Assembly (NCBI GenBank): GCA_903896015.1
Contig: CAITWF010000009.1
Span: forward strand, 1 to 64,000
DNA: 64,000 nucleotides
Source of the DNA: an uncultured Opitutia bacterium
GTDB taxonomy: Bacteria > Verrucomicrobiota > Verrucomicrobiia > Opitutales > Opitutaceae
Direction of reading: 5' to 3'
The translations under genes and the position numbers were made by a program. Positions 40,617 through 50,180 of this stretch are shown here, one piece after another. Positions within the stretch are counted from its first letter, which is position 1. Every line of letters begins with the position of its first letter. The notes beneath the pieces are model-generated. The model was not told where the DNA came from. It saw only the letters and a program-made list of their open reading frames with translations, and did not search any database.

Positions 40617-41660
40617 TTACCGCTGCGCTGGAGGCAAAAATTCCGTCGTGGCCACGTCGCGCACGCCGATTGGTGCGTCGAGCAACTTCAGGTCGAGCAG
40701 AACGTCGAGTTGCTCGGATAGGCGCGTGAGGGAAATCTGCCCGACATCCTCCCCGCGCACTGCGTCGCCCGCCACGAGTCCGCGCAAAATTATTTCGCTC
40801 CGGGAGAACGCAAGTTGCTCGGGCGTCATCTGTGGGTTGCGCTTGAGGATGAGCGCGTGGGCCGGCGTCGGATCGCCGGACAGGTAGTCACGCCATCCGC
40901 GGATCGACGCGGCGATGAATGCGCGCACGACACGTGGCTCGAGTCGCGCGAGTTCGCGCCGGCAAAAGACCGCATGATAGACGTCGTAGCCCGCATCCGC
41001 GAGCGGCAGCGTGCGCACAGCGGCACCGTGTTGTTGCGCGAAAAACGGCTCGTTCGTCATAAGGCACTGCTGGATCGCGTTGGGATCTGCCAGAAAGCTG
41101 GCGAGACCGTAGGTGTTTGGCTTCAGGTTGAACTTCAGAACATATTTTTTTTGCAGAAACGGAATCCAGTTCATGCTCAGCGAGGCCGTGATCGTACGAC
41201 CCTGCAGATCCTTGAACGTCTTCACCGGGCTGTCCGTGTGCACCATCAACGCCTGCGGATCGTGTTGAAACGTCGCGGCGACGATCACGAGGGGCATGCC
41301 GCGGCTCGCCGCCACCATGAGGTCGTCGCTGCGGTTCATGCCAAAGTCCGCGTCGCCTTTCGCGACGGGCAGCTTGATGCCGACGGCGTTACCGCCTGGG
41401 CGGATTTCGACCGACAAACCGGCCTCGCGATAAAAACCTTTCGCGAGCGCCTGATAATACCCGCCCTGCTCCGCCTGGGGAAACCAGTCGCTCTGAAACA
41501 CCACCCGGCGAAGGGCGGGCGCTGCCGTCGTCGGCGATTCAGCCGGCTTCGTCCGCGAGCAACCCGCCGCGCAAGACACGGCGAGCACAGCGGCGAGCGT
41601 GGCGAAACGAAGATTCACGCCGCAGCTAGAATCATTTTCCCGCCGGCGCGCGAGCTTCAT
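40617..41660 (-). CDS. NMT1/THI5-like ABC-transporter substrate-binding lipoprotein
   Basis: The product has about 347 residues from the ATG at 41660; the ATG at 41678 is an alternative. A lipoprotein signal ends in SCAAGC. The NMT1-like periplasmic-binding domain follows, with QSDWFPQAEQGGYYQALAKGFY, a GGNAVGIKL phosphate-type loop and FGMNRSDDLMVAASRG. Such proteins bind thiamine precursors, hydroxymethylpyrimidine or aromatic sulfonates. No permease or ATPase gene is adjacent. It diverges from the amidase gene, so pyrimidine or amide scavenging is possible. Confidence 0.88.
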   Translation of the reverse strand: MKLARRRENDSSCGVNLRFATLAAVLAVSCAAGCSRTKPAESPTTAAPALRRVVFQSDWFPQAEQGGYYQALAKGFYREAGLSVEIRPGGNAVGIKLPVAKGDADFGMNRSDDLMVAASRGMPLVIVAATFQHDPQALMVHTDSPVKTFKDLQGRTITASLSMNWIPFLQKKYVLKFNLKPNTYGLASFLADPNAIQQCLMTNEPFFAQQHGAAVRTLPLADAGYDVYHAVFCRRELARLEPRVVRAFIAASIRGWRDYLSGDPTPAHALILKRNPQMTPEQLAFSRSEIILRGLVAGDAVRGEDVGQISLTRLSEQLDVLLDLKLLDAPIGVRDVATTEFLPPAQR

Positions 41661-41704
41661 CCGCCGGGGTTGCGTCATAGCGTCGCGCGCGCCAGCGTCC
41701 GCCC

Positions 41705-42952
41705 ATGAATTTTGGCGAATGGCGCCAGCTCTCTCCATCCGCGGCGGCGCGCGAACTCCACGCGCGCATCCAGACGCGCCTTTCTCTCAGCCAGCAACGC
41801 GCGGTAATCGCCTGGCTGGAATCCGAAGACGGACTCGCCGCACGCCTCGCCGCCGCTCCGGTCGCTGCACCGCTCGCCGGCGTGCCCTATTTCGCTAAGG
41901 ACCTTTTTGATGTCGCGGGCGTGCCAACGTTCGCAGGATCAACCTTTCTTCCGGAGGTTCGGCCCACCCCGAAACTCGATTCGACACTCGTCGCGGCGCT
42001 ACGTGCGAAGGGTGCCGCACTCGCGGGCAAAACCCAGCTCCACGAGTTCGCCTACGGCATCACCGGCGAAAATCCGCACTACGGCGACTGCGAGCACCCA
42101 CGCTTTCCCGGCCGCACCACGGGTGGATCGAGCAGCGGCTCCGCGGCGATTGTCGCCGCCGGAATCGCGCCGCTCGCGCTCGCCTCCGACACCGGAGGAT
42201 CAGTGCGCGTGCCGGCGGCATTTTGCGGGCTTTACGGCTTCCGCCTGACCCCGCGTGACCGCTGGATTAGCGATGCGTTTCCGCTCTCGCCAAGTTGCGA
42301 CACCGCCGGCTGGTTCACCACCAACGCCGCCGATCTGCGCGAAACCATTGGCGCGCTCGTGGGCCTGCGCACCAGCGGGCGCAAGCCGCACGGCTGCTAT
42401 CTAGCCCTGCCCGATCTCGATCCTGACGTCGCCATTGCCTGCGTCGCGGCCGCGGAAAAAATCGCCCCAGCCGCCGAGCCGATCGTGCAAAGCGATTTGC
42501 TGCACGCGTTCGCTCCGGCACTCGAAGCCTACAACGTCCTCGTCGCGCGCGAAGCGTGGGAGGTGCACCTGCCGTGGGCGGATCGTTTCCGCGATCGCTA
42601 CGACCCCGCCGTGTGGCAGCGCCTCAGTCGCGTGCACACGCTCACCACTGGTCAGATCGATGCGGCGGAGATTGCTCTCACGGTGTTGCGGCTGCGCTGG
42701 ACACAATTTTTCCTGACTTACGATTTTCTCGTGATGCCCGCGACACCCTGCCCCGCGCTGACCAAGGCCGAATGCACGCTCGCCAACCGCAGCCGCCTGC
42801 TCGCGCTCACCACGCCGGTGAGTCTCGCCGGTTTGCCCGTGCTGAGTGTGCCGGTGCCGTTACCGTCGGGGCTATCGACGGGACTGCAGATCGTGGTGAA
42901 CCATCCGCAAAGCCCGGCCGTCAACTGGGCGTTGCAGCAATTCAGCCCATGA
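41705..42952 (+). CDS. Amidase-signature family hydrolase
   Basis: The 415-residue product has the Ser-cisSer-Lys triad of the amidase family: K65 (VPYFAKDLFDV), the cis-Ser in the GGSSSGSAA block (about 141-148) and nucleophile S166 in DTGGSVRVPA. The C-terminal part is short, as in AtzF-like or bacterial general amidases rather than GatA. It releases ammonia from an unknown amide. Its 3' end overlaps the convergent amidohydrolase by 11 nt. Confidence 0.92.
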   Translation: MNFGEWRQLSPSAAARELHARIQTRLSLSQQRAVIAWLESEDGLAARLAAAPVAAPLAGVPYFAKDLFDVAGVPTFAGSTFLPEVRPTPKLDSTLVAALRAKGAALAGKTQLHEFAYGITGENPHYGDCEHPRFPGRTTGGSSSGSAAIVAAGIAPLALASDTGGSVRVPAAFCGLYGFRLTPRDRWISDAFPLSPSCDTAGWFTTNAADLRETIGALVGLRTSGRKPHGCYLALPDLDPDVAIACVAAAEKIAPAAEPIVQSDLLHAFAPALEAYNVLVAREAWEVHLPWADRFRDRYDPAVWQRLSRVHTLTTGQIDAAEIALTVLRLRWTQFFLTYDFLVMPATPCPALTKAECTLANRSRLLALTTPVSLAGLPVLSVPVPLPSGLSTGLQIVVNHPQSPAVNWALQQFSP

Positions 42953-43811
42953 ACAGCCGCGCCGCGTTACCGCCGAGCACCGCGTCGCCCGCACCAGCGG
43001 CCCGCGCTTCGGCGAGGAAGCGCGCCATCTCGGCTTGAGCTTCCGATTTGGGGTAGAGATTCAGAGGAAAATCCGATCCGAACAGCACGTGGTCCGCAGG
43101 CACGGCCGCGAGAAAACGACTCCAGATTTCCGGCTCATACATCAATGGCGAAGCGGCGGTGTCGTAGAAAACGTTCTTCAGTTCTCGGACCGCCGGCTCG
43201 CGGAGTGGCAGCAGCCCGCCCCAGTGTGCGAGAATGAAGTTTACCTTCGGAAACACCCGCGCGAGCGCCACGAACTCAGTCAGCGGCGTGGCGACGCGCC
43301 CCGGAAAATCGCGCCCCTCGGGATCCGTGACGTGGAGGTTGACCGGCAGCTTCCAGTCCGAGGCGAGCGTGAGCACATCGTGAAATCCCGCGTCATCCAT
43401 CGCGTAACCCTGCGCGTGCGGCGAGAGTTCACCCAGTCCAATCAAGCCATCGTCGCGCGACCGGTGCATTTCTTGGAGCGTCGGGACGTGCCCGGCCAGC
43501 GGATTGATCGCGGCAAACGCCGTCAGCCGATCCGGATGGGCGCGGACGCACTGACCCAAAAAACGATTTTGCCGGGAGCAGGTGGCGGGCTTCTCCCAAT
43601 ACCAGCCGAGCAGGACGGCCCGGCCAACGCCGGCCCGATCCATTTCGCGCAGGAGTTCGTCCACACTCGGAAAGCTCTGCACGGGCCGTCCGTCTGTGCG
43701 GAGCCGCGTGCAGAGCGCGGCGAAACGCGGCTCGCCATTCGTGGCGGCCCAGCCCGCGGGGTCGCGGTTCACTTCGGGTGGATAAAGGTGGACGTGGCTA
43801 TCGATGATCAT
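42942..43811 (-). CDS. Amidohydrolase family 2 (metal-dependent TIM-barrel hydrolase)
   Basis: The 289-residue product starts at the ATG at 43811 (MIIDSHVHLYPP), where DSHVH is the metal-binding strand-1 motif. The rest has PVNLHVTDPEG, ILAHWGG and LFGSDFPL, the standard amidohydrolase-2 markers. It probably hydrolyses or decarboxylates a small carboxylate or lactone. The amidase lies convergently downstream and a purine NUP-family gene diverges upstream with an 8-nt 5' overlap of the open frames only. Confidence 0.9.
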   Translation of the reverse strand: MIIDSHVHLYPPEVNRDPAGWAATNGEPRFAALCTRLRTDGRPVQSFPSVDELLREMDRAGVGRAVLLGWYWEKPATCSRQNRFLGQCVRAHPDRLTAFAAINPLAGHVPTLQEMHRSRDDGLIGLGELSPHAQGYAMDDAGFHDVLTLASDWKLPVNLHVTDPEGRDFPGRVATPLTEFVALARVFPKVNFILAHWGGLLPLREPAVRELKNVFYDTAASPLMYEPEIWSRFLAAVPADHVLFGSDFPLNLYPKSEAQAEMARFLAEARAAGAGDAVLGGNAARLFMG

Positions 43812-43890
43812 TGCGATGGAAAAGATGAAGATTGTCGCAGGCTCCCGCCCGGCACAAGCCGTGCTTAGATTATGCCACGCTCTTCCGCCG

Positions 43891-44955
43891 ATGTTTTTCC
43901 GAACTCTTCTGCGATTCAGTCTCACCTTTTCGCTCGGCTTGGTCGCCCACGCTGAAATCCTCAAGCCACGCGTCGTCATCGTGGCCATGTTCGAGGTCGG
44001 AGCTGACACCGGGGACAAACCCGGCGAACTCCAATACTGGGTCGAACGCGAACATCTCGATCGCGTCATCCCGCTGCCCGCTGCCTACCACGGCGTCCGC
44101 GCGAACGCCGACGGTAGCGTCATCGCCGTGCTGACCGGCGGCGGCAACACCAATGCCACCGCGACCCTCATGGCCCTCGGCCTCGATCCGCAGTTCGACT
44201 TGCGGCAATCGTATTTTCTCGTCGCCGGTATCGCTGGCATCGATCCGGCCGACGGTTCGATTGGCTCCGCCGTGTGGGCGGACTACGTCGTCGACGGCGA
44301 CCTCGCCCATGAAATCGATGCCCGGGAAATTCCGGCCGATTGGCCGACCGGCTACGTGCCGCTCGGAAAAAAGACGCCCTACGAACAGCCTCCGCTTGCC
44401 GCCGACTACGCGGCGGGACAGTTCTACAAGCTCAACCCCGACCTGCTGCACTGGGCCTTCGCGCTGACGAAAGACACGCCGCTCGACGACAACCCGCAGA
44501 TGAAAGCCCGCCGGGCTGCCTATGCCGGATTTCCCAAAGCCCAACAGCCGCCGACCGTCATGGTTGGCGCAAATCTCGCCGCATCGACTTACTGGCATGG
44601 GAAATTGATGAACCGCTGGGCCAATGACTGGGTAAATTACTACACGCGCGGCCAAGGCAACTACGTCACAACCGCGATGGAAGACAGCGGCACGCTCCGC
44701 GCGCTGACCAATCTTGACCGCGCCAGCAAGGTCGACGCCCAACGCGTGCTCGTGCTCCGCACCGCAAGCAATTACGACATGCAATGGCCCGGTGGCACGG
44801 CCTCCGACAGCATGAGCGGCGAAAGCCTTGGCGTTTACAGCGCCTACCTGCCCGCGCTCGAAGCCGCGCACCGGGTCGGCAGCCGCGTCGTCCACGAACT
44901 CGCCGAGCACTGGGATCGCTACGCGTTGGCGCTGCCGGGCACCGCGGCAAAGTAG
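43891..44955 (+). CDS. NUP-family (purine nucleoside permease) protein, exported
   Basis: The product has 354 residues from the ATG at 43891, giving a good signal peptide (about 1-20, AHA). The mature part matches the NUP family: VVIVAMFEVGADTGDKPGE, TGGGNTNATATLMALGLD, YFLVAGIAGIDP and ALTKDTPLDDNP. It was named a nucleoside permease from fungal work, but it has no clear membrane helices here and resembles phosphorylase-type folds. It probably handles nucleosides in the periplasm. The NCS2 permease gene follows 33 bp later. Confidence 0.9.
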   Translation: MFFRTLLRFSLTFSLGLVAHAEILKPRVVIVAMFEVGADTGDKPGELQYWVEREHLDRVIPLPAAYHGVRANADGSVIAVLTGGGNTNATATLMALGLDPQFDLRQSYFLVAGIAGIDPADGSIGSAVWADYVVDGDLAHEIDAREIPADWPTGYVPLGKKTPYEQPPLAADYAAGQFYKLNPDLLHWAFALTKDTPLDDNPQMKARRAAYAGFPKAQQPPTVMVGANLAASTYWHGKLMNRWANDWVNYYTRGQGNYVTTAMEDSGTLRALTNLDRASKVDAQRVLVLRTASNYDMQWPGGTASDSMSGESLGVYSAYLPALEAAHRVGSRVVHELAEHWDRYALALPGTAAK

Positions 44956-44988
44956 ATCGCTGAATTTCTCCTCACCTTACCCGCCCCC

Positions 44989-46323
44989 ATGCTCCAGCGT
45001 ATTTTCAAACTCGACGAAAATCACACAACGATCGGCCGCGAACTGCAGGCCGGGCTCACCACCTTCGCGGCGATGGCCTACATCCTCGCCGTCAATCCCG
45101 CGATCCTCGCCAACACCGGGATGGACAAGGGCGCACTCGTCACCGTCACCGCGATCACCGCGGCGATCGCGACGACGCTGATGGCTCTGCTCACCAACTA
45201 TCCGATCGCGCTCGCGCCGGGCATGGGCATCAACGCGTTTTTCACCTTCACGATCGTGCTCGGCCGCGGCGTGCCGTGGTCGGAGGCGCTCGGCATGGTG
45301 TTCGTCAACGGCTGCGTTTTTCTCGCACTCTCCGTGACCGGGGTCCGGGAAAAAATCATCGCCGCAATCCCTCATCATTTAAAGATCGCCGTGACCTGCG
45401 GCATCGGGCTGTTCATCGCCTTCATCGGCCTGAAGAACGGCGGAATCATCGTGAAGAATGATGCGACCTTCGTGTCGCACGGTGATTTCTCCTCCGGGCC
45501 GGTCGCGCTGTGCCTAGTGGGCATCGCGCTCACGGCCATCCTCGTCGCACGGAAAGTTCCCGGGGCGATCGTCGTGAGCATCGCGGCGATCACGCTGATT
45601 GGGCTCGTCGTGCCGGCGGGTGGCGGCGCACGCGTGACGGCACTACCGGCCAGCCTTTTCTCGGCACCCGCCTCGCCCGCTCCGGTGTTCCTCAAACTCA
45701 CGTTTCAATTTCTCACCAACTCGAATGCCATCTTCATGGCGCTTCCGCTCATTCTCACGCTGCTGCTCGTGGATATGTTCGACAACATCGGCACCTTGTG
45801 CGGCATCAGCGTCCGACTCGGGATCATGCGCCCCGATGGCACCATCCCCAGAGCGGGGCGCGCCCTGCTCGCCGACTCGACCGCGACGATCATCAGCGCG
45901 TTGTGCGGAACATCGACGGTCGTCAGCTACATTGAATCGGCGTCCGGCGTCGAGGCGGGCGGCCGAACCGGCCTCACCACAGTCACGACCTCGATCCTCA
46001 TGCTTCTCGCGCTGTTTCTCACCCCGCTCATCCTCATCATTCCCTCTGCGGCTACCTCCCCCGCGCTCGTGATCGTCGGCGTCTTCATGATGCAATCGAT
46101 CGCTGAAATCGACATGAAGGACTTCAGAACGGCCGTGCCCGTGGTGCTGACGATCATCGGAATCCCGCTTACCTTCAGCATCGCCGAGGGCATCGGATTG
46201 GGAATCATCTCCGCCTCGCTGCTGGCGCTCGGACTAGGCGAATCACGGCGAATGACGGGCCTTGGCTACGGAGTGGCCGTGGTGTTCTTTCTGGAATTTT
46301 TCAAGATCTGGCCGTTCAAGTGA
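44989..46323 (+). CDS. NCS2-family purine permease (AzgA/PbuG/GhxP group)
   Basis: The 444-residue product has about 12 predicted membrane helices. Markers of this group are the start LQRIFKLDENHTTIGRELQAGLTTF, NAFFTFTIVLGRG, LLLVDMFDNIGTL, and the LLADSTATIISALCGTSTVVSYIESASGV stretch that includes the substrate-site region. It imports adenine, guanine or hypoxanthine by proton symport. It lies directly after the NUP-family gene. Confidence 0.95.
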   Translation: MLQRIFKLDENHTTIGRELQAGLTTFAAMAYILAVNPAILANTGMDKGALVTVTAITAAIATTLMALLTNYPIALAPGMGINAFFTFTIVLGRGVPWSEALGMVFVNGCVFLALSVTGVREKIIAAIPHHLKIAVTCGIGLFIAFIGLKNGGIIVKNDATFVSHGDFSSGPVALCLVGIALTAILVARKVPGAIVVSIAAITLIGLVVPAGGGARVTALPASLFSAPASPAPVFLKLTFQFLTNSNAIFMALPLILTLLLVDMFDNIGTLCGISVRLGIMRPDGTIPRAGRALLADSTATIISALCGTSTVVSYIESASGVEAGGRTGLTTVTTSILMLLALFLTPLILIIPSAATSPALVIVGVFMMQSIAEIDMKDFRTAVPVVLTIIGIPLTFSIAEGIGLGIISASLLALGLGESRRMTGLGYGVAVVFFLEFFKIWPFK

Positions 46324-46509
46324 GCCGAGACAGGATATTCGTTTTCTTACTGGAACTGCATCGCACAGATTAACCGCTATGTTTTGAGGTTCGCATGGGG
46401 TTTTAAACAATGCGCCGCGTCGGACTGTACCCCCTCGTCGAGCCAAGCCCACGCCGATAGAAGTTTTAGCGAGCGCTCATCGAAGCAATGATATCGAACG
46501 GCCGGACAC

Positions 46510-49500
46510 CTACTCGGGCACGACGTAGAGTTCGATGAGGGCCGTGCCGGTCGTGTTGCCGACGCCGCTCACGACGGCCGAATAGGCGCCGGGAGAGAGA
46601 GTCGCGAGGATCACTGCATCGCGGCTGCCGCTCGGCAGCACAAACGCTCCGACCGCGCTGGCAGTCGCGGCGATCTCGTTCACATTCGGCGCACTCGACC
46701 AGTTGTCGTTCGCAGCGATAATCGTGCTGCCACGGTAGAGCGTCAGGGCGGGATCGGCGATCGCGTCAATGACACCAAACGAACCCAGCGTCGGCCCGAT
46801 CGCACGAATCAAGAGCCGCAACGTACCGCTCCCACCTATCACAAAACCGGGAATGAGAACGTTGTCGCCGGTGCCCACATAAGCGCGTGTTGAGGCATTG
46901 AGCACTGCGGCCGTGGTCGCCGTCGAGGCATCATAAACCTCAAGCAGCGCTACTCCGCTTCCCCCGTCGGGGGCCGTGAGCGGCGCGGTGTAGGCACCCG
47001 GCGCGAGTGCGGTGACGAGCGCGGCGTCTTTGCTGCCGGGTATGAGCGCGAACGCTCCGGTCGCAGTCATCGTGGCAGCATCGGCCGCGAGCCAGTTGTC
47101 ATTTGTCGCGATCGTTGTGCTGCCGCTGAAGAGTGAAAGTTTCGGATCGGCGAGCGTGCCGCTCAAACCGAACAAGCCGAGAGAAGGGCCAACCGCGCGA
47201 ATCAACATTGATCGGTTCGCGCTGCCACTCAGCACGAATCCGGGAATCGGTGTGCCGGCCACGCCGCCGACGAGCACCCGCGTAGCGACGTTGATCAGCC
47301 GCGCAGTGCCCGTCGTGCCGGGATCGTTGGTGGCGGCAACCGGGCCGCGGACTGCAAACACCGGATAATTCGACGCCATCACCTCGTAGCTGATGAGGCC
47401 TTGGGCGTTGCGCGTCGGGCCGTTGGCAGCGGGCACGGAGTTATTGACGCCGAACTCGACGAGCCACGCTTGGGTGGCGGTCGCGTTTCCGCTGGGCCGT
47501 AAGACAGTCGAGGTCCAATACGCCGTCGCGGGCGTAGTCGCGGTCGGGAAGAGCACGCGGTTGAGCGGAGCCAGCGCGCCGTTTTGGGTCGAGGCAGTCG
47601 CGAGCGTGAAATCCACGAGCGTTTGCAGTTCCTTGACGTTCGGCAGCCGCCAGTCGGCGTAGCCGGCGAGTGTGAGATTTTCAGCGTAGTCGAGCGCAGC
47701 GGTCCACGAACGCGCGGGCGCGGGCACCTGCGTCCACATCAAGCCGGTATCGAGATCGGTGATCGTGCCGTCGAGGTTGTTGAGATAGTTGTGGCCGTTA
47801 GTGGGCTTGGTGCCGCGGACATAACGCGCACTGTAGCGGAACGTGCCGCCGGCACTGAGCGTTTCGCTCTTTGGCTTCGGGCCCATGCCGCCACCAGCGT
47901 TGACGCACCAAACTTTCGTCGCGTCGCTGCCGTAGATGTCACTCGACCACCAGTATTCGGCGGCACCGGCGGGATTGCTCGGAAAATATTTCGTGTCGAG
48001 GGCAGCGGGGTTGCCGTTGTTGTGGTTCATGATCGAGAACAACTCGGTCGGCGTCGGCAGCCGCCAGTCGGTGTAGGCGCCGGTGGCGATCGCCGCCGCG
48101 CGACTGACGGCGGTGTCCCACGTCGACTCGCCGTTGTCGGTCTTCTGCCACATGAGACCGGTGACGTTGTCTGTGATCGTGCCGTCATTGTTGTCGGTGA
48201 AACTCTGTGGGTTGATGGTGTAGTCGGCATCCTGGCCTAACGTCGTGCCGGCTTTGATCGTCTGGCTGGTGTCGGGCAGCTTCAGCAGGCTCGGAGCGGC
48301 CATGCCATAGGTGGTGAGGCGATTGCCAGAGTTGTTATACGTCGTCGTGGTCGCGGAAATCGTGGGAAGGCGCCACGTGACGGTGACCGTCTTGGGGTTG
48401 GCGTTGCGATTGAGGCGCCAGCACTCGTCGTAGTTGGAGTTTCCGATTTGCACGCGCATGAGAAACTGATCCGCGGACGGCGTGCCGGTTGTCGATTCGG
48501 ACAGGTTGCCCGCGGCATCAGTGTCGAGTGCGACGGGATTTTTGAACGCGACGATCTTCGCGCCGTTAACCGGTTGGGCGGTGTAACCGCCGGTGCCGGA
48601 TTGCCGGATCGAAGCGACCTCGGGCTGGCCGTCGACCTGGCCGCCGTAGTTGACGACCGTGCCGTGAAAGGCCGTCGGCAAATACGGATTTTGCGGCCCC
48701 GTCGCGGCGCTGCCGATCGCGTGATAGTGGTAGCTCCAGGTGCCATGCGAATGACCGCCCTCGGTGTCGAGGGCGAGCCGCGCCGATCCGTCGGGCTCCG
48801 TGTAGCCGTAGATTGGGTAGCCGTCCAAGGCCCACGCGATCGGCTTGTCGATGCCCGTCACCGCCTGAAGATGCACGGGAGCGATGTGGTAGTGGTAGTC
48901 GTCCGCGAGTCCGCAGTGCCCGCCGAATTCATCAAGTTCGCCGATCTCGTAGGAAACACGGCCGGTGTTGTTGCGCGGATTAAAAATCGCGATGCCGTCG
49001 GCTGCGATCGCGATCGCGCCGCGCTGGAAATTTCCCACGGAGATCGGAATCGGCGAGATCGACGGCACGGGCACGAGCGGAAGGCGCCACACGTTGGGTT
49101 TGCCGAAACCGATCGAGGCGTTGTCCTTTTCGGGATTGGTAGTCGCGGCGAAGTAGGACGTGGGCAGCGGAAACTGCTGCTGCCATGAGGTGATGCCGAC
49201 CATCGGCGTCGGCACCAAAGCGGGATTAGGCACGTTGTCCGATTCGACATAGAATGTAGTCGTGTCCCAATAAAACCGCACGCGCGGCTCCATGGTGCCA
49301 AACGAAGCGGCCATGGTCGCGCCGTTGCCGGCGGGCGCCAAGGCGGCGATTGGTTTGAGGGCCGCTTGGGCGGATTGAGCCGCTTCGTATTCGGCGATCA
49401 TGGCGTCGAGCGCCGGGCTCCCGTGGGAGCCAGTGTGCGCCTGTGCCGTCAGGCCGAACAACCCGATGGTGAGCACCATCGACCAGTGCGCGCCGGGGCT

Positions 49501-49542
49501 GCGACAAAAATCCCCGGCCGGGTGGAAGTTGGTTTGCTTCAC
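46510..49542 (-). CDS. Exported YHYH protein with two DUF1566 (Lcl) repeats and tandem C-terminal domains
   Basis: The product has 1010 residues. After a signal peptide (about 1-36) comes a YHYH domain (about 70-330) with two YHYH motifs, in LADDYHYHIAP and WSYHYHAIGS. Two DUF1566/Lcl-type repeats follow (about 440-740), each with DGTITD..TGLMW and DWRLP. The C-terminus is the tandem about 130-residue domain (about 750-1010). The role of YHYH domains is unknown; the conserved His-Tyr motifs suggest metal binding. It is the last gene of its operon, overlapping the sigma factor gene by 4 nt. Confidence 0.92.
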   Translation of the reverse strand: MKQTNFHPAGDFCRSPGAHWSMVLTIGLFGLTAQAHTGSHGSPALDAMIAEYEAAQSAQAALKPIAALAPAGNGATMAASFGTMEPRVRFYWDTTTFYVESDNVPNPALVPTPMVGITSWQQQFPLPTSYFAATTNPEKDNASIGFGKPNVWRLPLVPVPSISPIPISVGNFQRGAIAIAADGIAIFNPRNNTGRVSYEIGELDEFGGHCGLADDYHYHIAPVHLQAVTGIDKPIAWALDGYPIYGYTEPDGSARLALDTEGGHSHGTWSYHYHAIGSAATGPQNPYLPTAFHGTVVNYGGQVDGQPEVASIRQSGTGGYTAQPVNGAKIVAFKNPVALDTDAAGNLSESTTGTPSADQFLMRVQIGNSNYDECWRLNRNANPKTVTVTWRLPTISATTTTYNNSGNRLTTYGMAAPSLLKLPDTSQTIKAGTTLGQDADYTINPQSFTDNNDGTITDNVTGLMWQKTDNGESTWDTAVSRAAAIATGAYTDWRLPTPTELFSIMNHNNGNPAALDTKYFPSNPAGAAEYWWSSDIYGSDATKVWCVNAGGGMGPKPKSETLSAGGTFRYSARYVRGTKPTNGHNYLNNLDGTITDLDTGLMWTQVPAPARSWTAALDYAENLTLAGYADWRLPNVKELQTLVDFTLATASTQNGALAPLNRVLFPTATTPATAYWTSTVLRPSGNATATQAWLVEFGVNNSVPAANGPTRNAQGLISYEVMASNYPVFAVRGPVAATNDPGTTGTARLINVATRVLVGGVAGTPIPGFVLSGSANRSMLIRAVGPSLGLFGLSGTLADPKLSLFSGSTTIATNDNWLAADAATMTATGAFALIPGSKDAALVTALAPGAYTAPLTAPDGGSGVALLEVYDASTATTAAVLNASTRAYVGTGDNVLIPGFVIGGSGTLRLLIRAIGPTLGSFGVIDAIADPALTLYRGSTIIAANDNWSSAPNVNEIAATASAVGAFVLPSGSRDAVILATLSPGAYSAVVSGVGNTTGTALIELYVVPE

Positions 49543-50180
49543 GTGGAAATGGAATGACGCAGCCGGATCGTTGGCTGATCGCTCAGCGCCTTTCGCACGC
49601 TCTGGCGCAGTTGCAGCCGCAGGCGGTGGAGCCGCAATTTAATCGCACCGATCGTCAATCCCTCGCGGCGCGAGATCTGGGCGTAGGAGTCGCCCTCGAT
49701 CAGGCGATCGAGGACGCGCCGGCTGATGGCGTCGCAATCACGCACCGCAATTCTCAGAGCTTCGTGAATTTCCCAGCTCCGGTCGTCGGTTGCCACGGTT
49801 TCTCTCTCAAACAGTTCGGACTCATCGCGGACGAGGACGGGGCGGCAGCGTGAGCGCCGCAACTGATCGAGTGCGGTGTTGCGGGCCATGGAGAACAACC
49901 AGTACTCAAACCGCGCCGGGTCGCGCAGGCTAGAGAAGCGGAGCACCAGCTTGATCGCGACGGTCTGCATGACGTCCTTCACGGTCTCCTCGTCGCGGAC
50001 GATCGGGCGCACAAATCCAGCGACCCGCCGCTCGTAAAGTCGGATGATCTTTCCCTGGGCGTCCACATCGCCCCGCCGCGCACGAACGATGAGGCACTGC
50101 AGGTCCGTTTCGCAGGAAGTTTCGGGCGGATGGCTGGGGCCCGCCGGGCCGGCAAAGCGCCCTTCAATATCGAAATTCAT
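49539..50180 (-). CDS. RNA polymerase sigma-70 family factor (ECF type) inside a structural operon
   Basis: The 213-residue product has region 2 (about 40-110: IIRLYERRVAGFVR, VMQTVAIKLVLRF, YWLFSMARNTALDQLRR) and region 4 (about 140-195: LIEGDSYAQISRREGLTIGAIKLRLHRL). It is a paralog of the sigma factor at 7662-8345. Its start overlaps the end of the metallophosphoesterase gene by 4 nt and its end overlaps the YHYH gene by 4 nt. No anti-sigma gene is present, so it may be controlled mainly at the level of expression. Confidence 0.88.
   Translation of the reverse strand: MNFDIEGRFAGPAGPSHPPETSCETDLQCLIVRARRGDVDAQGKIIRLYERRVAGFVRPIVRDEETVKDVMQTVAIKLVLRFSSLRDPARFEYWLFSMARNTALDQLRRSRCRPVLVRDESELFERETVATDDRSWEIHEALRIAVRDCDAISRRVLDRLIEGDSYAQISRREGLTIGAIKLRLHRLRLQLRQSVRKALSDQPTIRLRHSIST

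Noticed and set aside
46324-46509. Possible small RNA or tRNA in the gap after the NCS2 permease
   Set aside because: No cloverleaf, strong hairpin or promoter-terminator pair could be identified by eye.
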